Positions 27,116 through 38,488 of a DNA stretch of 62,102 bases are shown piece by piece. The number at the start of each line of letters is the position of its first letter. Positions within the stretch are counted from its first letter, which is position 1. The stretch spans positions 1-62,102 of the forward strand of contig NZ_SJDL01000033.1 in the NCBI RefSeq assembly GCF_004327985.1, read 5' to 3'. The stretch comes from Marinobacter halodurans. GTDB taxonomy: Bacteria; Pseudomonadota; Gammaproteobacteria; Pseudomonadales; Oleiphilaceae. The notes under the pieces were generated by a model. That model ran no database searches and was not told the origin of the DNA. It saw nothing but the letters and a program-made list of their open reading frames with translations. Made by a program: the position numbers and the translations under genes.

Positions 27116-27787
27116 TCAGGTCGATGCCAGTCCGCGGCGCTCCACAAAGCGCAGCAGGGACGACAGGGTCAGGGTGATGGCGAGGTACAGCAGGGCCACC
27201 ATGAAATACACCTCGAAGGCGGTGAAGGTGGTCGCGATGTAGATCTGGCCCTGGCGGACCAGTTCGCCCACGCCGATGACGGAGAACAGGGAAGTGTCCT
27301 TGATGCTGACGATGGCCTGGTTGCCCAGCGGCGGGATCATGCGACGCAGGGCCTGCGGCCAGATCACGGACCAGAACGTCTGCGACCGGGACAGCCCCAG
27401 TGAGACGCCGGCTTCCGTCTGGCCCTTGTCGATGGACTGCACGCCACCGCGGACCACTTCGGAGATGTAGGCGCCTGAGTTGAGGGCGATGGCTGCGATA
27501 CCGGCGGTCAGCGCGTTGATCGGGCCGCCCACGATGTCGGGCAGACCGTAGAAGATGAACAGCACCTGCACGAGGATGGGGGTGCCCCGGAAAACCTCGA
27601 TGTAGGCCGTTGCCGGCCAGCGCAGCAGGCGGTTGCGGCTGAGGCTCGCCAGACCCGTGATGATCCCGATGGCGAAGCCGATCAGCAGGCCGCCGAACGA
27701 TATGAGCAGGGTGTAGGGAATACCCTTCAGCAGATAGGGCACTGAGCCAAAGGCGGCGCCCCAATCGAATTGAAAGCCGGATTCCAC
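27116..27787 (-). CDS. Polar amino-acid ABC transporter permease
   Basis: A 223-residue inner-membrane permease of the HisM/GlnP type with about five spans. The family's N-terminal signature (YLLKGIPYTLLISFGGLLIG), FRGTPILVQVLFIFYGLPD and the EAA loop EAGVSLGLSRSQTFWSVIWP are visible. Only one permease is encoded, so it probably works as a homodimer. It sits between the binding-protein and ATPase genes. Confidence 0.93.
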   Translation of the reverse strand: MESGFQFDWGAAFGSVPYLLKGIPYTLLISFGGLLIGFAIGIITGLASLSRNRLLRWPATAYIEVFRGTPILVQVLFIFYGLPDIVGGPINALTAGIAAIALNSGAYISEVVRGGVQSIDKGQTEAGVSLGLSRSQTFWSVIWPQALRRMIPPLGNQAIVSIKDTSLFSVIGVGELVRQGQIYIATTFTAFEVYFMVALLYLAITLTLSSLLRFVERRGLAST

Positions 27788-27859
27788 GTTACGTTTCTCC
27801 AGTGTCTAAACAGAAAAACGCAGGGCACCGCGAGGTACCCTGCGCTGTTTGCATTGGAA

Positions 27860-28618
27860 TTACTGGTCCTCCGGCATCGGGCCGAACCACTTCTCGTAGA
27901 TATCCTTGTAAGTACCGTCTTCCTTCATGCTGGCCAGGGCCTCGTTGACCTTATCCAGCCACTTGCTGCCGCTCTTCAGGGCGATACCGTACTGCTGGCC
28001 TTCATACAGCGGGCCCACGGTGGTGACGCGGCCCTTGCCCTTGGTGCGGGCGAAGTAGCCCACGTTCGGGGCATCGTAGAACACCGCATCGACGCTGCCG
28101 GACATCAGGGCCATGTACATGTCGGCACTGCCCGGATACGGGGTGACGCCGTCATCGTCCTCGATGTTCTTGGTCAGGTAGTCGTAGCTGGTACTGCCGA
28201 TCTTGGTGCCGACCTTCTTGCCTTCCAGGTCGTCGACGGTCTTGATGGAGTCGTCGCCCTTCTTGACCAGCAGGCGCAGACCGGAATCGTAGTACGGGTC
28301 GGAGAAATCGACGATCTGTTCCCGCTCGTCCGTTATGGTGATACCGGCCAGGGCAATATCCACGTTACCGGTCTGCAGGGCCGGGATAATGCCGTTGAAA
28401 TCCATGGTGTTGAGTTTGTAGTCGAAGCCCGCCCGCTTGGCGACTTCAGCGAGGATGTCCATATCGAAGCCGACCATCTTGCCGGAATCCTGGTCCATCA
28501 TCTCGAACGGGACGAAGCTCGGGTCGGTGACGGCACGCAGGGTCTCTGCGCTGGCCATTGTGGTGCCCAGGGTCAGGGCGAGGGTCGCACTCACGGTCTT
28601 CAGCCATTTGGCGCTCAT
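27860..28618 (-). CDS. Polar amino-acid ABC transporter periplasmic binding protein
   Basis: A 252-residue family 3 solute-binding protein. The start at 28618 is preferred because a full AGGAGG lies just upstream and a signal peptide follows (KWLKTVSATLALTLGTTMASA); the longer frame adds 22 implausible residues. The mature protein shows LRAVTDPSFVPFEMMDQDSG, GFDMDILAEVAKRAGF and the PALQTGNVDIALAGITITDER segment typical of GlnH/HisJ proteins. It is the first gene of the operon and expected to be the most abundant product. Confidence 0.93.
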   Translation of the reverse strand: MSAKWLKTVSATLALTLGTTMASAETLRAVTDPSFVPFEMMDQDSGKMVGFDMDILAEVAKRAGFDYKLNTMDFNGIIPALQTGNVDIALAGITITDEREQIVDFSDPYYDSGLRLLVKKGDDSIKTVDDLEGKKVGTKIGSTSYDYLTKNIEDDDGVTPYPGSADMYMALMSGSVDAVFYDAPNVGYFARTKGKGRVTTVGPLYEGQQYGIALKSGSKWLDKVNEALASMKEDGTYKDIYEKWFGPMPEDQ

Positions 28619-28809
28619 AGTTCCTCCTGGTTTCTTTTTTTGATATCTGATCTTGCTTTTGGCAACGACGTCGTGGGACCGCAAATCCCGTAACCGGCGG
28701 GGATTTCTCCCAATCAGATGAGTTTAGACCATGGCGGGAAAGGGCACGGAAAGTCAATTTTAACGGCCGAGACTGAAGTCGTATTGACGTCTGTTCTGGC
28801 GGGGAAATT

Positions 28810-28835
28810 GCCCGACTGGAGAAGGCCGGTCGGGC
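28810..28835 (-). terminator. Hairpin after metF
   Basis: GCCCGAC and GTCGGGC pair around a 12-base loop just past the metF stop on the minus strand, followed by AATTT. It is a weak intrinsic terminator candidate. Confidence 0.4.
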
Positions 28836-28850
28836 GGGGAATCGCGACGA

Positions 28851-29720
28851 TCAGAACGAGATCTTGTCGCGCTGGGCCAAGCCCAGGTTGTTCCAGATAT
28901 TCACGCTGGCGGTGGCCTGGTTCAGCGTGTAGAAGTGCAGGCCCGGTGCGCCCGCCTCCAGCAGTTTCTCGCACATACCGGTGACCACTTCCTCGCCGAA
29001 CTGGCGAATGCTCTCGCTGTCGTCACCGTAGGCTTCCAACTGCTTGCGGATCCAGCGGGGGATTTCCGCACCGCACATTTCCGAGAAACGCGCCAGGTTG
29101 GTGTAGTTGACGATCGGCATGATGCCCGGCACGACCGGAATCGTAACGCCCATCTTTTCCAGCCGGTCGATGAAGTAGAAGTAGCTGTCGACGTTGAAGA
29201 AATACTGGGTGATGGCGCTGTTGGCGCCGGCTTTCACCTTGCGGACGAAGTTCTTCAGATCGTCTTCGGCACTGCGCGCCTGGGGATGGAATTCCGGATA
29301 GGCGGCCACTTCGATGTTGAAGGCGTCGCCGGAGTGCTCGCGAATGAAACTCACCAGTTCGTTGGCGTAGCGCAGCTCGCCGCCAGCCCCCATGCCGGAG
29401 GGGAGATCGCCGCGCAGGGCCACGATGCGGTTGATGCCGTTTTCCATGTACAGGTCCAGCAGTTCGGCAACGCTCTCGCGGGAGCCGCCGATGCAGGACA
29501 GGTGCGGGGCGGTGGAAATGCCCTGGTTGTGCAGGCTGAGCACCGTGTCGATGGTGCGGTCGCGGGTGGAGCCGCCGGCACCGAAAGTCACGGAGAAGAA
29601 ATCGGGGTTTACTTCAGCCAACTGGTCGCGCACAGCCTGGAGTTTCTCCTTGCCCTGGTCGGTCTTGGGCGGGAAGAATTCGAAACTGAAGCGTCGATTG
29701 AACTGTTTCTGGGATTCCAT
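28851..29720 (-). CDS. metF: 5,10-methylenetetrahydrofolate reductase MetF
   Basis: A 289-residue flavoprotein reducing methylene-THF to methyl-THF for methionine synthesis. The TIM-barrel landmarks are present: RFSFEFFPPKTDQGKEKL at the N-terminus (catalytic Glu), VTFGAGGSTRDRT, HLSCIGGSRESV, RIVALRGDLPSG, FNIEVAAYPEFHP and PVVPGIMPI. The end GLHFYTLNQA is typical. It is downstream of ahcY by 98 bases on the same strand; with ahcY and metK it recycles SAH and remakes methionine and SAM. It probably belongs to the SahR-controlled operon. Confidence 0.96.
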   Translation of the reverse strand: MESQKQFNRRFSFEFFPPKTDQGKEKLQAVRDQLAEVNPDFFSVTFGAGGSTRDRTIDTVLSLHNQGISTAPHLSCIGGSRESVAELLDLYMENGINRIVALRGDLPSGMGAGGELRYANELVSFIREHSGDAFNIEVAAYPEFHPQARSAEDDLKNFVRKVKAGANSAITQYFFNVDSYFYFIDRLEKMGVTIPVVPGIMPIVNYTNLARFSEMCGAEIPRWIRKQLEAYGDDSESIRQFGEEVVTGMCEKLLEAGAPGLHFYTLNQATASVNIWNNLGLAQRDKISF

Positions 29721-29818
29721 GGGCTTGCTCTATTCATTGTCGGCGCGGCCAACCGGCCGCACCGTACTTCACGGTTTAACAGGCGGGTGCCGGTGCACCC
29801 GTGTTCCGAGGGGCCGGA

Positions 29819-31213
<1,395 letters not shown>

Positions 31214-31279
31214 TGTCTGTGCTCCTGGTTCTGGTGACGTTGCCGCGTCAATCGCCGCAACGCGATGATTCAGTATTTG

Positions 31280-31321
31280 CTCCCCTCTCCCCTGGAGGGA
31301 GAGGGGCCGGGGGAGAGGGGG
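31280..31321. repeat. C/G-rich palindromic repeat between metK and ahcY
   Basis: CCCTCTCCC and GGGAGAGGG pair around a short loop, followed by a second G-run block, and C-runs recur at about 31347-31400. Such CCCTCTCCCC-type palindromes are common intergenic elements in gammaproteobacteria. The G-rich strand could also fold as a quadruplex. It lies in the mRNA between metK and ahcY. Confidence 0.6.
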
Positions 31322-31438
31322 TGATTCGAACGGCAGAGTGGCCTGCTCCCCCTCTCCCCAAACCCCCACTCCGCTTATGCCGCCTCTACCCCGCAAGGGG
31401 CGAGGGGCTTTAACAGGGTGTGGCTAAAACGTCGGGAA

Positions 31439-32629
31439 TCAGATGCCCGCAGCATCCTTCAGCGCGGCGGCCTTGTCCGTCTTCTCCCACGGGAAGGCGG
31501 TGAAGGTCTTGCCGCCGACGGTCATTTCATACGGCTCGCGGCCGAAGTGGCCGTAGGCTGCAGTGGCGCGGTACATCGGGTGCAGCAGGTCCAGCATGCG
31601 GGTAATGGCATACGGACGCAGGTCGAAGTGCTCGCGGACCAACGGGATGATCTTGTCCTCGGCGATCTTGCCGGTGCCGAAAGTGTTGATGGAGATGGAA
31701 GTCGGCTCCGCCACGCCGATGGCGTAGGAAACCTGGATCTCGCAGCGATCGGCCAGGCCGGCGGCGACGATGTTCTTGGCCACGTAGCGACCGGCGTAGG
31801 CCGCGGAACGGTCCACCTTGGACGGGTCCTTGCCGGAGAACGCGCCGCCACCGTGACGGGCCATGCCGCCATAGGTGTCGACGATGATCTTGCGGCCGGT
31901 CAGGCCACAGTCGCCCACCGGACCGCCGATGACGAACTTGCCGGTTGGGTTGATGTGGAACTTGGTGTCCTTGGTCAGCAGCTCAGCCGGGATCACGTGT
32001 TTGACGATCAACTCCATGACCGCTTCCTTCAGGTCCGCCTGGCTGACGCTGGGGTCGTGCTGGGTGGACAGGACCACCGCGTCGATGCCGCTGACACGGC
32101 CGTTTTCGTAGCGGCAGGTCACCTGGCTCTTGGCATCCGGACGCAGCCACGGCAACAGCCCGTTCTTGCGGGCTTCCGCCTGGCGTTCCACCAGACGGTG
32201 GGCATAGCAGATCGGGGCTGGCATCAGCACGTCGGTTTCGTTGCTGGCGTAGCCGAACATCAGACCCTGGTCGCCGGCGCCCTGGTCTTCCGGCTTCTGG
32301 CGGTCGACGCCCTGGGCGATGTCGACGGACTGCTTGCCGATGATGTTGATCACGCCGCAGGTGTCGCCGTCGAAGCCGACGTCGGAGGAGGTGTAGCCGA
32401 TGTCCTTGATCACCGAGCGCACCAGGTCTTCGAGGTCGACCCACGCGGACGTGGTGATCTCGCCGCCGACAATCGCCACGCCGGTCTTGACCATGGTTTC
32501 ACACGCGACACGGGCGTTGGGATCTTCGGTCAGGATGGCGTCCAGGACCGCATCGGAAATCTGGTCGGCCAGCTTGTCCGGATGACCTTCGGACACGGAC
32601 TCGGACGTGAAGATGCTGTAGTCAGACAT
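31439..32629 (-). CDS. metK: S-adenosylmethionine synthetase MetK
   Basis: A 396-residue enzyme making SAM from methionine and ATP. The start at 32629 fits the family N-terminus ([20 protein letters not shown]); the longer frame is not conserved. Other landmarks are [28 protein letters not shown], the P-loop-like [19 protein letters not shown] and GHFGREPYE near the end. It lies between the SahR-like regulator and ahcY on the minus strand and supplies the SAM consumed by BioA, RsmE and other methyltransferases. Confidence 0.97.
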   Translation of the reverse strand: MSDYSIFTSESVSEGHPDKLADQISDAVLDAILTEDPNARVACETMVKTGVAIVGGEITTSAWVDLEDLVRSVIKDIGYTSSDVGFDGDTCGVINIIGKQSVDIAQGVDRQKPEDQGAGDQGLMFGYASNETDVLMPAPICYAHRLVERQAEARKNGLLPWLRPDAKSQVTCRYENGRVSGIDAVVLSTQHDPSVSQADLKEAVMELIVKHVIPAELLTKDTKFHINPTGKFVIGGPVGDCGLTGRKIIVDTYGGMARHGGGAFSGKDPSKVDRSAAYAGRYVAKNIVAAGLADRCEIQVSYAIGVAEPTSISINTFGTGKIAEDKIIPLVREHFDLRPYAITRMLDLLHPMYRATAAYGHFGREPYEMTVGGKTFTAFPWEKTDKAAALKDAAGI

Positions 32630-32723
32630 GCTTGCGAATTCCTTTTTGTTCAGGCGGCTTATCGCGCCGCAACATGTTGATGAAACAAAGGGTTTAAACA
32701 ACGTGTGGTTGAAGGTTACGCCA

Positions 32724-33728
32724 TCACTGGCTTTCCGGTTTCCGGAATTCACGAACCTGAATCTGGAAACCGTTTCTCAATCCGATAAAGAGGGTTTCAC
32801 CGGTCTCCAGACCGGCATCACGGGCCCAGGCGCTTAGCTCTTCGGGCTCGAAACCCAGCCAGAGATCGCCACAGTTGGCCTTGGCCCAGTTCTGGTCGTG
32901 GCTGCACAGATCGCTGATGACGAGATAACCGCCATCGCGCATCAGCGCCGCCGCGTCCACGAAAATGTCCGCCGGACTCGGGACGTGGTGGAGCACCATG
33001 TTGGCCACCACCAGATCAAAGCTGGCCCGGTGCTCATCCCGCAGGCGGTCGGCGGTGCCTTCCAGCAGCCGGATGTTGTCCAGCCCGGTGTCCTCGCAGC
33101 TGATGCGGGCCTTGGACAGCATGTCGCGGGAGTTATCCACCGCCACGACCTGCTCGCTGATTCGGCCCAGCTCGGCCAGGAAGGCGCCCTCGCCGGGACC
33201 GATCTCCAGGCTGGCCCGCCAGCGCTGTCCGGCTGCTTTCTGGGCGATCAGCTCCGCCACCGGCTCGGCGTACTGCTCGAACGCCGCGATCAACTCCTGC
33301 TGCTCCCGGAACTGCTCGGCGTGACGGGCAAAGAAAGCCTGGGACTGATCCGCCCGCTGATCGCGGATTTCCTGGATGCGCTCGCTCAGGTGAGCAGGCA
33401 GCACCACCTGATCGACCAGTTCGAACACCTGGTGTACCGCCCGATCGGCCAGCGACTCGACGTTGGCCCGCAGCGGCCGCCGGTAAAAGATGGCATTGCC
33501 TTCGCGCTGGGGTTCCAGCAGGCCCGCCTGGCTCAGCACCTTGAGGTGGTGGCTCATGCCCGACTGGCGCATGTCGAAAATCCGGCTGAGTTCCAGTACC
33601 CCGAACGTATCCCGCTGCAGGACCCGCAGGATCTCCAGGCGCAACGGATCGCCGCTGGCCTTGAGGACCGGCGCCAGGACATCCAGCGCAGCAGGCTGGT
33701 CGGCGGGAAAGGGGGCAATACTGTTCAT
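32724..33728 (-). CDS. sahR: ArsR-family regulator fused to SAM-dependent methyltransferase, SahR-like
   Basis: A 334-residue two-domain protein. Residues about 15-100 form an ArsR winged helix ([36 protein letters not shown]). Residues about 140-310 form a class I methyltransferase with the SAM loop [15 protein letters not shown], the acidic [11 protein letters not shown] and the [10 protein letters not shown] segment. The ArsR-methyltransferase arrangement next to metK is known from Pseudomonas. SahR regulators of the methionine cycle, which respond to SAH, are of the ArsR family. The name is by context and moderately sure. A perfect palindrome lies just before its start. The methyltransferase domain probably serves as an SAH/SAM sensor. 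Confidence 0.8.
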   Translation of the reverse strand: MNSIAPFPADQPAALDVLAPVLKASGDPLRLEILRVLQRDTFGVLELSRIFDMRQSGMSHHLKVLSQAGLLEPQREGNAIFYRRPLRANVESLADRAVHQVFELVDQVVLPAHLSERIQEIRDQRADQSQAFFARHAEQFREQQELIAAFEQYAEPVAELIAQKAAGQRWRASLEIGPGEGAFLAELGRISEQVVAVDNSRDMLSKARISCEDTGLDNIRLLEGTADRLRDEHRASFDLVVANMVLHHVPSPADIFVDAAALMRDGGYLVISDLCSHDQNWAKANCGDLWLGFEPEELSAWARDAGLETGETLFIGLRNGFQIQVREFRKPESQ

Positions 33729-33768
33729 GGGATGCAGTTTAGGCGCTGTTCAGGTTGGGATCAATAAA

Positions 33769-33790
33769 TATATCAAAAAATTTTGATATA
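33769..33790. promoter_or_regulatory. Operator for the SahR-like regulator
   Basis: TATATCAAAA and TTTTGATATA are perfect 10-base inverted arms around AA, 40 bases upstream of the regulator gene and between it and tkt. ArsR-family operators have this size and AT-rich form. It could control the leftward sahR-metK-ahcY-metF run and perhaps tkt. The remainder of 33729-34102 has no gene. Confidence 0.7.
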
Positions 33791-34030
33791 GATGTGAGGC
33801 GGGTTTGATGCGCGAGCCTGCCGCCGCTTTCCCACCGCCACCCGACGTCGTGTCGCCGGTTTGTTTCCAGCTGTCGATCACACCTATTTTCAAAGCTTTC
33901 CGGGACTTCGGCGTCAACCTTGGCAAACTGCTTTACTCGGACGGCGGCCCATCCCCCGAATTTCCCGGGGATGTATTTGCCCATTGACTGCCTAATCGGC
34001 GAAAATATGCGCCTTCCTGATTTCGGGTCC

Positions 34031-34064
34031 GGGTTTCGAGGGGGCAAAAGGCGCCCTGAAACCC
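34031..34064 (+). promoter_or_regulatory. Hairpin in the tkt leader
   Basis: GGGTTTC-G-AGGG and CCCTGAAACCC pair with one bulged base, ending about 38 bases before the tkt start. It may affect mRNA stability or translation. No known riboswitch class was recognised. Confidence 0.3.
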
Positions 34065-34102
34065 GCCATGAAAAAGTCGTCGCACACGCTGGAGATAACT
34101 GA

Positions 34103-36103
34103 ATGCCGTCCCGTAAAGATCTTGCCAACGCCATCCGCGCACTCAGCATGGATGCGGTCCAGAAGGCCAAATCCGGCCACCCCGGTGCCCCCATGGGCAT
34201 GGCAGATATTGCCGAAGTGCTCTGGAACGATTACCTGAGCCATAACCCGACCGACCCGCACTGGGCCAACCGGGACCGCTTCGTCCTGTCCAACGGCCAC
34301 GGCTCCATGCTGCAGTACTCCCTGTTGCACCTGAGCGGCTACGATCTTTCCATCGACGACCTGAAGAACTTCCGCCAACTGCACAGCAAGACGCCGGGGC
34401 ACCCGGAGTACGGTTACACCCCGGGCGTTGAAACCACCACCGGCCCGCTGGGGCAGGGCATCGCCAACGCGGTGGGTTTTGCGGTGGCCGAGAAGGCGCT
34501 GGCGGCCCAGTTCAACCGTGACGGCCACAACATCGTCGATCACTACACCTACGCTTTCCTGGGCGACGGCTGCCTGATGGAAGGCATCTCCCATGAAGTC
34601 TGCTCCCTGGCCGGCACCCTGGGCCTGGGCAAGCTGATCATGTTCTACGACGACAACGGCATCTCCATCGACGGCGAAGTGGACGGCTGGTTCACCGATG
34701 ACACGCCCAAGCGCTTCGACGCCTACGGCTGGCAGGTGATTCCGGACGTCGACGGCCACAACGCCGAGGAAGTCCGCCGCGCGATCGAGGAGGCCCGCGC
34801 CAACACCGATCAGCCGACACTGATCTGCTGCAAGACCATCATCGGCTTTGGCGCACCCAACAAGCAGGGCACCGAGAGCTGCCACGGCGCCGCTCTGGGT
34901 GAAGACGAGATCGTCGCCACCCGCGAGAACCTGGGCTGGAACCACCCGGCGTTCGAGATCCCGGACGACATCTATGCCGCCTGGGACGCTCGCGAAAAGG
35001 GCGCCGCAGCCCAGAAGAGCTGGAACGAAACCTTCGCCGCCTACAAGAGCGCGCACCCGGAGCTGGCCGCCGAATTCGAACGCCGCGTGAAAGGTGATCT
35101 GCCGGCGGACTTCTCCGAGAAGGCGGACGCCTACATCAATGAGCTGCAGGCCAAGGGCGAAACCGTGGCCAGCCGTAAAGCCTCGCAGAATACGCTGAAC
35201 GCGTTCGGCCCGATGCTGCCGGAACTGCTGGGCGGCTCCGCCGACCTGGCCGGCTCCAACCTGACCATCTGGAACGGTAGCAAGGGCATCAATAAGGAAG
35301 ACGCCAGCGGCAACTACCTCTATTACGGGGTGCGCGAGTTTGGCATGGCCGCCATCATGAACGGCATCGCCCTGCACGGCGGCTTCGTACCCTACGGCGC
35401 GACCTTCCTGATCTTCATGGAATACTGTCGCAATGCCGTGCGCATGGCGGCGCTGATGAAGCAGCGTTCCATCTTTGTGTTTACCCACGATTCCATCGGT
35501 CTGGGCGAAGACGGCCCGACCCACCAGCCGATCGAACAACTGGCGACGCTGCGGGTCACTCCGAACATGCACGTCTGGCGTCCGGCCGATGCGGTTGAAT
35601 CCGCGGTGGCCTGGAAAGCCGCGCTGGAGCGTAACGACGGTCCGTCCTCGCTGGTCTTCTCCCGCCAGGGGCTGCCGCACCAGGATCGTACCGCGGCGCA
35701 GGTGGCGGATATCGCCAAGGGCGCCTACGTCCTGTCCGACAGTGACGGCACGCCGGACCTGATCCTGATCGCCACCGGCTCCGAAGTTGGCCTGGCCCAG
35801 GACGCCGCGGCGCAACTGCGTGAGCAGGGCCAGAAGGTTCGCGTCGTGTCCATGCCGTCCGCCGAAGTGTTCGAAGCCCAGGATGCCAAGTACAAGCAGC
35901 AGGTACTGCCGCTGGATGTCACCAACCGCATCGCCATCGAGGCGGCGGCTGAGGACTACTGGTACAAGTACGTCGGCCTGGACGGTCGCATTGTTGGCAT
36001 GAGCAGCTTTGGCGAGTCCGCACCGGCCGGTGACCTGTTCAAGTTCTTCGGATTCACGGTCGACAACGTGGTCGCCGTGGCCCAGGACCTGCTGGATAAC
36101 TAA
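34103..36103 (+). CDS. tkt: Transketolase
   Basis: A 666-residue thiamine-diphosphate enzyme of the pentose phosphate pathway, moving two-carbon units between sugar phosphates. Landmarks are [16 protein letters not shown] at the N-terminus, [18 protein letters not shown], the cofactor motif [13 protein letters not shown], the second-domain [19 protein letters not shown] and the C-terminal [12 protein letters not shown]. Length is standard. GGAGATAACTG supplies the ribosome-binding site. It leads tkt-epd-pgk-fba, a block conserved in pseudomonads, and is divergent from sahR. Confidence 0.97.
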   Translation: MPSRKDLANAIRALSMDAVQKAKSGHPGAPMGMADIAEVLWNDYLSHNPTDPHWANRDRFVLSNGHGSMLQYSLLHLSGYDLSIDDLKNFRQLHSKTPGHPEYGYTPGVETTTGPLGQGIANAVGFAVAEKALAAQFNRDGHNIVDHYTYAFLGDGCLMEGISHEVCSLAGTLGLGKLIMFYDDNGISIDGEVDGWFTDDTPKRFDAYGWQVIPDVDGHNAEEVRRAIEEARANTDQPTLICCKTIIGFGAPNKQGTESCHGAALGEDEIVATRENLGWNHPAFEIPDDIYAAWDAREKGAAAQKSWNETFAAYKSAHPELAAEFERRVKGDLPADFSEKADAYINELQAKGETVASRKASQNTLNAFGPMLPELLGGSADLAGSNLTIWNGSKGINKEDASGNYLYYGVREFGMAAIMNGIALHGGFVPYGATFLIFMEYCRNAVRMAALMKQRSIFVFTHDSIGLGEDGPTHQPIEQLATLRVTPNMHVWRPADAVESAVAWKAALERNDGPSSLVFSRQGLPHQDRTAAQVADIAKGAYVLSDSDGTPDLILIATGSEVGLAQDAAAQLREQGQKVRVVSMPSAEVFEAQDAKYKQQVLPLDVTNRIAIEAAAEDYWYKYVGLDGRIVGMSSFGESAPAGDLFKFFGFTVDNVVAVAQDLLDN

Positions 36104-36144
36104 GTCGTCACGATTCAGTTAAAAATCATCGTTACGATTCAAGT

Positions 36145-36183
36145 AAAATACAGTCGTTGGGTTGCCCTTCGACTGTATTTTTT
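36145..36183 (+). terminator. Intrinsic terminator after tkt
   Basis: AAAATACAGTCG and CGACTGTATTTT form a strong stem with a 13-base loop and run into TTTTTT. It separates tkt from epd, so epd-pgk-fba probably has its own promoter or partial read-through. An imperfect direct repeat (ACGATTCA-GT-AAAA) precedes it. Confidence 0.8.
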
Positions 36184-36206
36184 CATCCGGGAGACGCCAC
36201 TACGTC

Positions 36207-37235
36207 ATGGCATATCGTCTGGCAATTAATGGCTACGGCCGCATCGGCCAGTGTGTTCTGCGGGCCCTTTATGAGAACGGCTATCGCGATGCGCTGCAGG
36301 TGGTCGCCATTAATGAACTGTCCGATCTCGAAACCATTGCCCACCTGACCCGCTACGACTCGACCCACGGCCGATTCCGCGGGGACGTTAACAGCAACGG
36401 CACCGGTCTGGTGGTCAACGGCGACGAGATCCAGGTCCTGCGGGCCAGCCAACCGGCGGAGTTGCCCTGGTCGTCATTGGACGTGGACCTGGTGCTGGAA
36501 TGCACCGGGGCGTTCAGCGATCGCGCGACGGCCCAGCATCACCTGGACGCCGGCGCCCCGCGATTGCTGTTTTCCCAGCCGGCGGAACCCGATGTGGACC
36601 GGACGGTGGTGTATGGCATCAACGAGCAGGACCTGACCTCGGACGACCGCATCGTGTCCAACGCCTCCTGCACGACCAATTGCGTGGTGCCGGTGATCAA
36701 GGCGCTGGATGACGCGTTCGGCGTGGAGCAGGGTGCCATTACCACCATCCACGCGGCCATGAACGACCAGCCGGTGATCGACGCCTACCACCACAACGAC
36801 CTGCGGCGCACCCGCAGTGCCCTGCACAACATCGTGCCGGTGGATACCGGTCTGGCGCGCGGCATTGAACGCTTGCTACCCAGGATGAAAGACCGCTTCA
36901 GTGCGGTGGCGATGCGGGTGCCGACCCTGAACGTGTCCGCCATCGACATGACCGTGAACGTCTCCGAAAACACCGATGTGGCGACCGTGAACCGGATCAT
37001 CCGGGAGGCCGCAAAAGGCTCGCTGGACGGCATTGTCGGCTACACCGACGAGCCCCTGGCCAGCGCCGATTTCAACCATGACCCGCGCTCCGTCATTGTC
37101 GACGGCGGCCAGACCCGGGTCAGCGGCGGTCGCATGGTGAAGGTTCTGTGCTGGTTCGATAACGAATGGGGGTTTGCCAACCGCATGCTGGACGTCAGTC
37201 GCAGCTGGCTGTCCCGATTCGTCGAATCCCGATAA
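36207..37235 (+). CDS. epd: Erythrose-4-phosphate dehydrogenase Epd (GAPDH family)
   Basis: A 342-residue NAD-dependent dehydrogenase. The start at 36207 gives the family N-terminus AYRLAINGYGRIGQ; the longer frame overlaps the terminator. The Rossmann motif is GYGRIG. The catalytic cysteine is Cys155 in SNASCTTNC, with HAAMNDQPVIDAYHHNDLRR and VPVDTGLARGIERLLP following. The latter segments favour Epd over glycolytic GAPDH, as does the tkt-epd-pgk order. Epd makes 4-phosphoerythronate for pyridoxal phosphate synthesis. A gluconeogenic GAPDH role cannot be excluded. Confidence 0.88.
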   Translation: MAYRLAINGYGRIGQCVLRALYENGYRDALQVVAINELSDLETIAHLTRYDSTHGRFRGDVNSNGTGLVVNGDEIQVLRASQPAELPWSSLDVDLVLECTGAFSDRATAQHHLDAGAPRLLFSQPAEPDVDRTVVYGINEQDLTSDDRIVSNASCTTNCVVPVIKALDDAFGVEQGAITTIHAAMNDQPVIDAYHHNDLRRTRSALHNIVPVDTGLARGIERLLPRMKDRFSAVAMRVPTLNVSAIDMTVNVSENTDVATVNRIIREAAKGSLDGIVGYTDEPLASADFNHDPRSVIVDGGQTRVSGGRMVKVLCWFDNEWGFANRMLDVSRSWLSRFVESR

Positions 37236-37288
37236 CCACTAAAAACGTTTTGACGCCTTTATCAACGCTTTGAAAAAAGGAAAGTTTC

Positions 37289-38455
37289 ATGACGATCAAG
37301 AAAATGACCGAGCTGGATCTCGCCGGAAAGCGCGTCCTGATCCGTGAAGACCTGAATGTCCCGGTCAAGGACGGCAAGGTGAGCAGCGATGCCCGTATCC
37401 GTGCGTCCCTGCCGACCATCAAGGCGGCGCTGGAAGCCGGTGCCAAAGTCATGCTGATGTCCCATCTGGGCCGCCCGGAAGAGGGCGTCTACGATGAGGT
37501 CTCCTCCATGAAGCCGGTGGCCGAGCACCTGGGCAGCCTGCTGGGCCAGCCGGTACGCCTGATCAAGGACTACCTGGACGGCGTTGAGGTGGCTGACGGC
37601 GAAGTGGTCCTGTTTGAGAACGTCCGCTTCAACAAGGGCGAGAAGAAGGACGACGAAGCCCTGGCCAAACAATACGCGGCCCTGTGTGACGTCTACGTGA
37701 TGGATGCGTTCGGCACGGCTCACCGCGCCCAGGCCTCCACCCACGGCGTGGCCAAATTCGCACCGAAAGCCTGCGCCGGACCGCTGCTGGCCGCCGAGCT
37801 GGAGGCGCTGACCAAGGCGCTGGAAACGCCGAAAGCGCCGGTGGTGGCGATCGTCGGCGGCTCCAAGGTCTCCACCAAGCTGGACGTGCTCAATGCCCTG
37901 TCGAAGATCTGCGACCAGATCATCGTCGGCGGTGGCATCGCCAACACCTTCCTGGCCGCAGCCGGCCATCCGGTGGGCAAATCCCTGTGCGAGCACGACC
38001 TGGTCGACACAGCGAAAGACATCGCCAGCCGGGTGAAGATCCCGCTGCCGGAAGATGTGGTCGTTGCCGGCGAATTCGCCGAAGATGCGAAGGCCACCAT
38101 CAAGTCCATCGACGAGGTGGCTGAGGGCGACATGATCCTGGACGTTGGCCCGAAAACGGCGGCGCATTTCGCGGAGCTGCTGAAGTCCGCCAACACGATT
38201 CTCTGGAACGGCCCGGTCGGCGTGTTCGAGTTCGACCAGTTTGGCGAAGGCACCAAGGCCCTGGCCAACGCCATTGCCCAGAGCGACGCCTTCTCGCTGG
38301 CCGGCGGTGGCGACACGGTGGCGGCCGTTGACAAGTATGGCGTGAGTGACAGGATCTCTTATATCTCGACGGGCGGTGGTGCCTTCCTGGAGTTTGTGGA
38401 AGGTAAAACCCTGCCCGCCGTCGCGGTGTTGGAAGAGCGCGGCGCAAAAGACTGA
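37289..38455 (+). CDS. pgk: Phosphoglycerate kinase
   Basis: A 388-residue cytoplasmic kinase interconverting 1,3-bisphosphoglycerate and 3-phosphoglycerate with ATP. Landmarks are [63 protein letters not shown] and the C-terminal [16 protein letters not shown]. Length is typical of bacterial monofunctional Pgk. GGAAAG precedes the ATG. It is 54 bases after epd and 34 before fba, so co-transcription is likely. Confidence 0.97.
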   Translation: MTIKKMTELDLAGKRVLIREDLNVPVKDGKVSSDARIRASLPTIKAALEAGAKVMLMSHLGRPEEGVYDEVSSMKPVAEHLGSLLGQPVRLIKDYLDGVEVADGEVVLFENVRFNKGEKKDDEALAKQYAALCDVYVMDAFGTAHRAQASTHGVAKFAPKACAGPLLAAELEALTKALETPKAPVVAIVGGSKVSTKLDVLNALSKICDQIIVGGGIANTFLAAAGHPVGKSLCEHDLVDTAKDIASRVKIPLPEDVVVAGEFAEDAKATIKSIDEVAEGDMILDVGPKTAAHFAELLKSANTILWNGPVGVFEFDQFGEGTKALANAIAQSDAFSLAGGGDTVAAVDKYGVSDRISYISTGGGAFLEFVEGKTLPAVAVLEERGAKD

Positions 38456-38488
38456 ACTCTGAACTGAATTATCCAAGGAGACTATCCA

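Noticed and set aside
31214-31438. Possible SAH riboswitch before ahcY
   Set aside because: I looked for the conserved motifs on the minus strand and saw only C/G-rich repeat stems.
33805-33987. 60-residue ORF in the tkt leader
   Set aside because: No coding bias, no clear ribosome-binding site and no recognisable motif.
33992-35815. 607-codon frame antisense to tkt
   Set aside because: Shadow of the transketolase gene caused by codon bias; no ribosome-binding site or recognisable domain.
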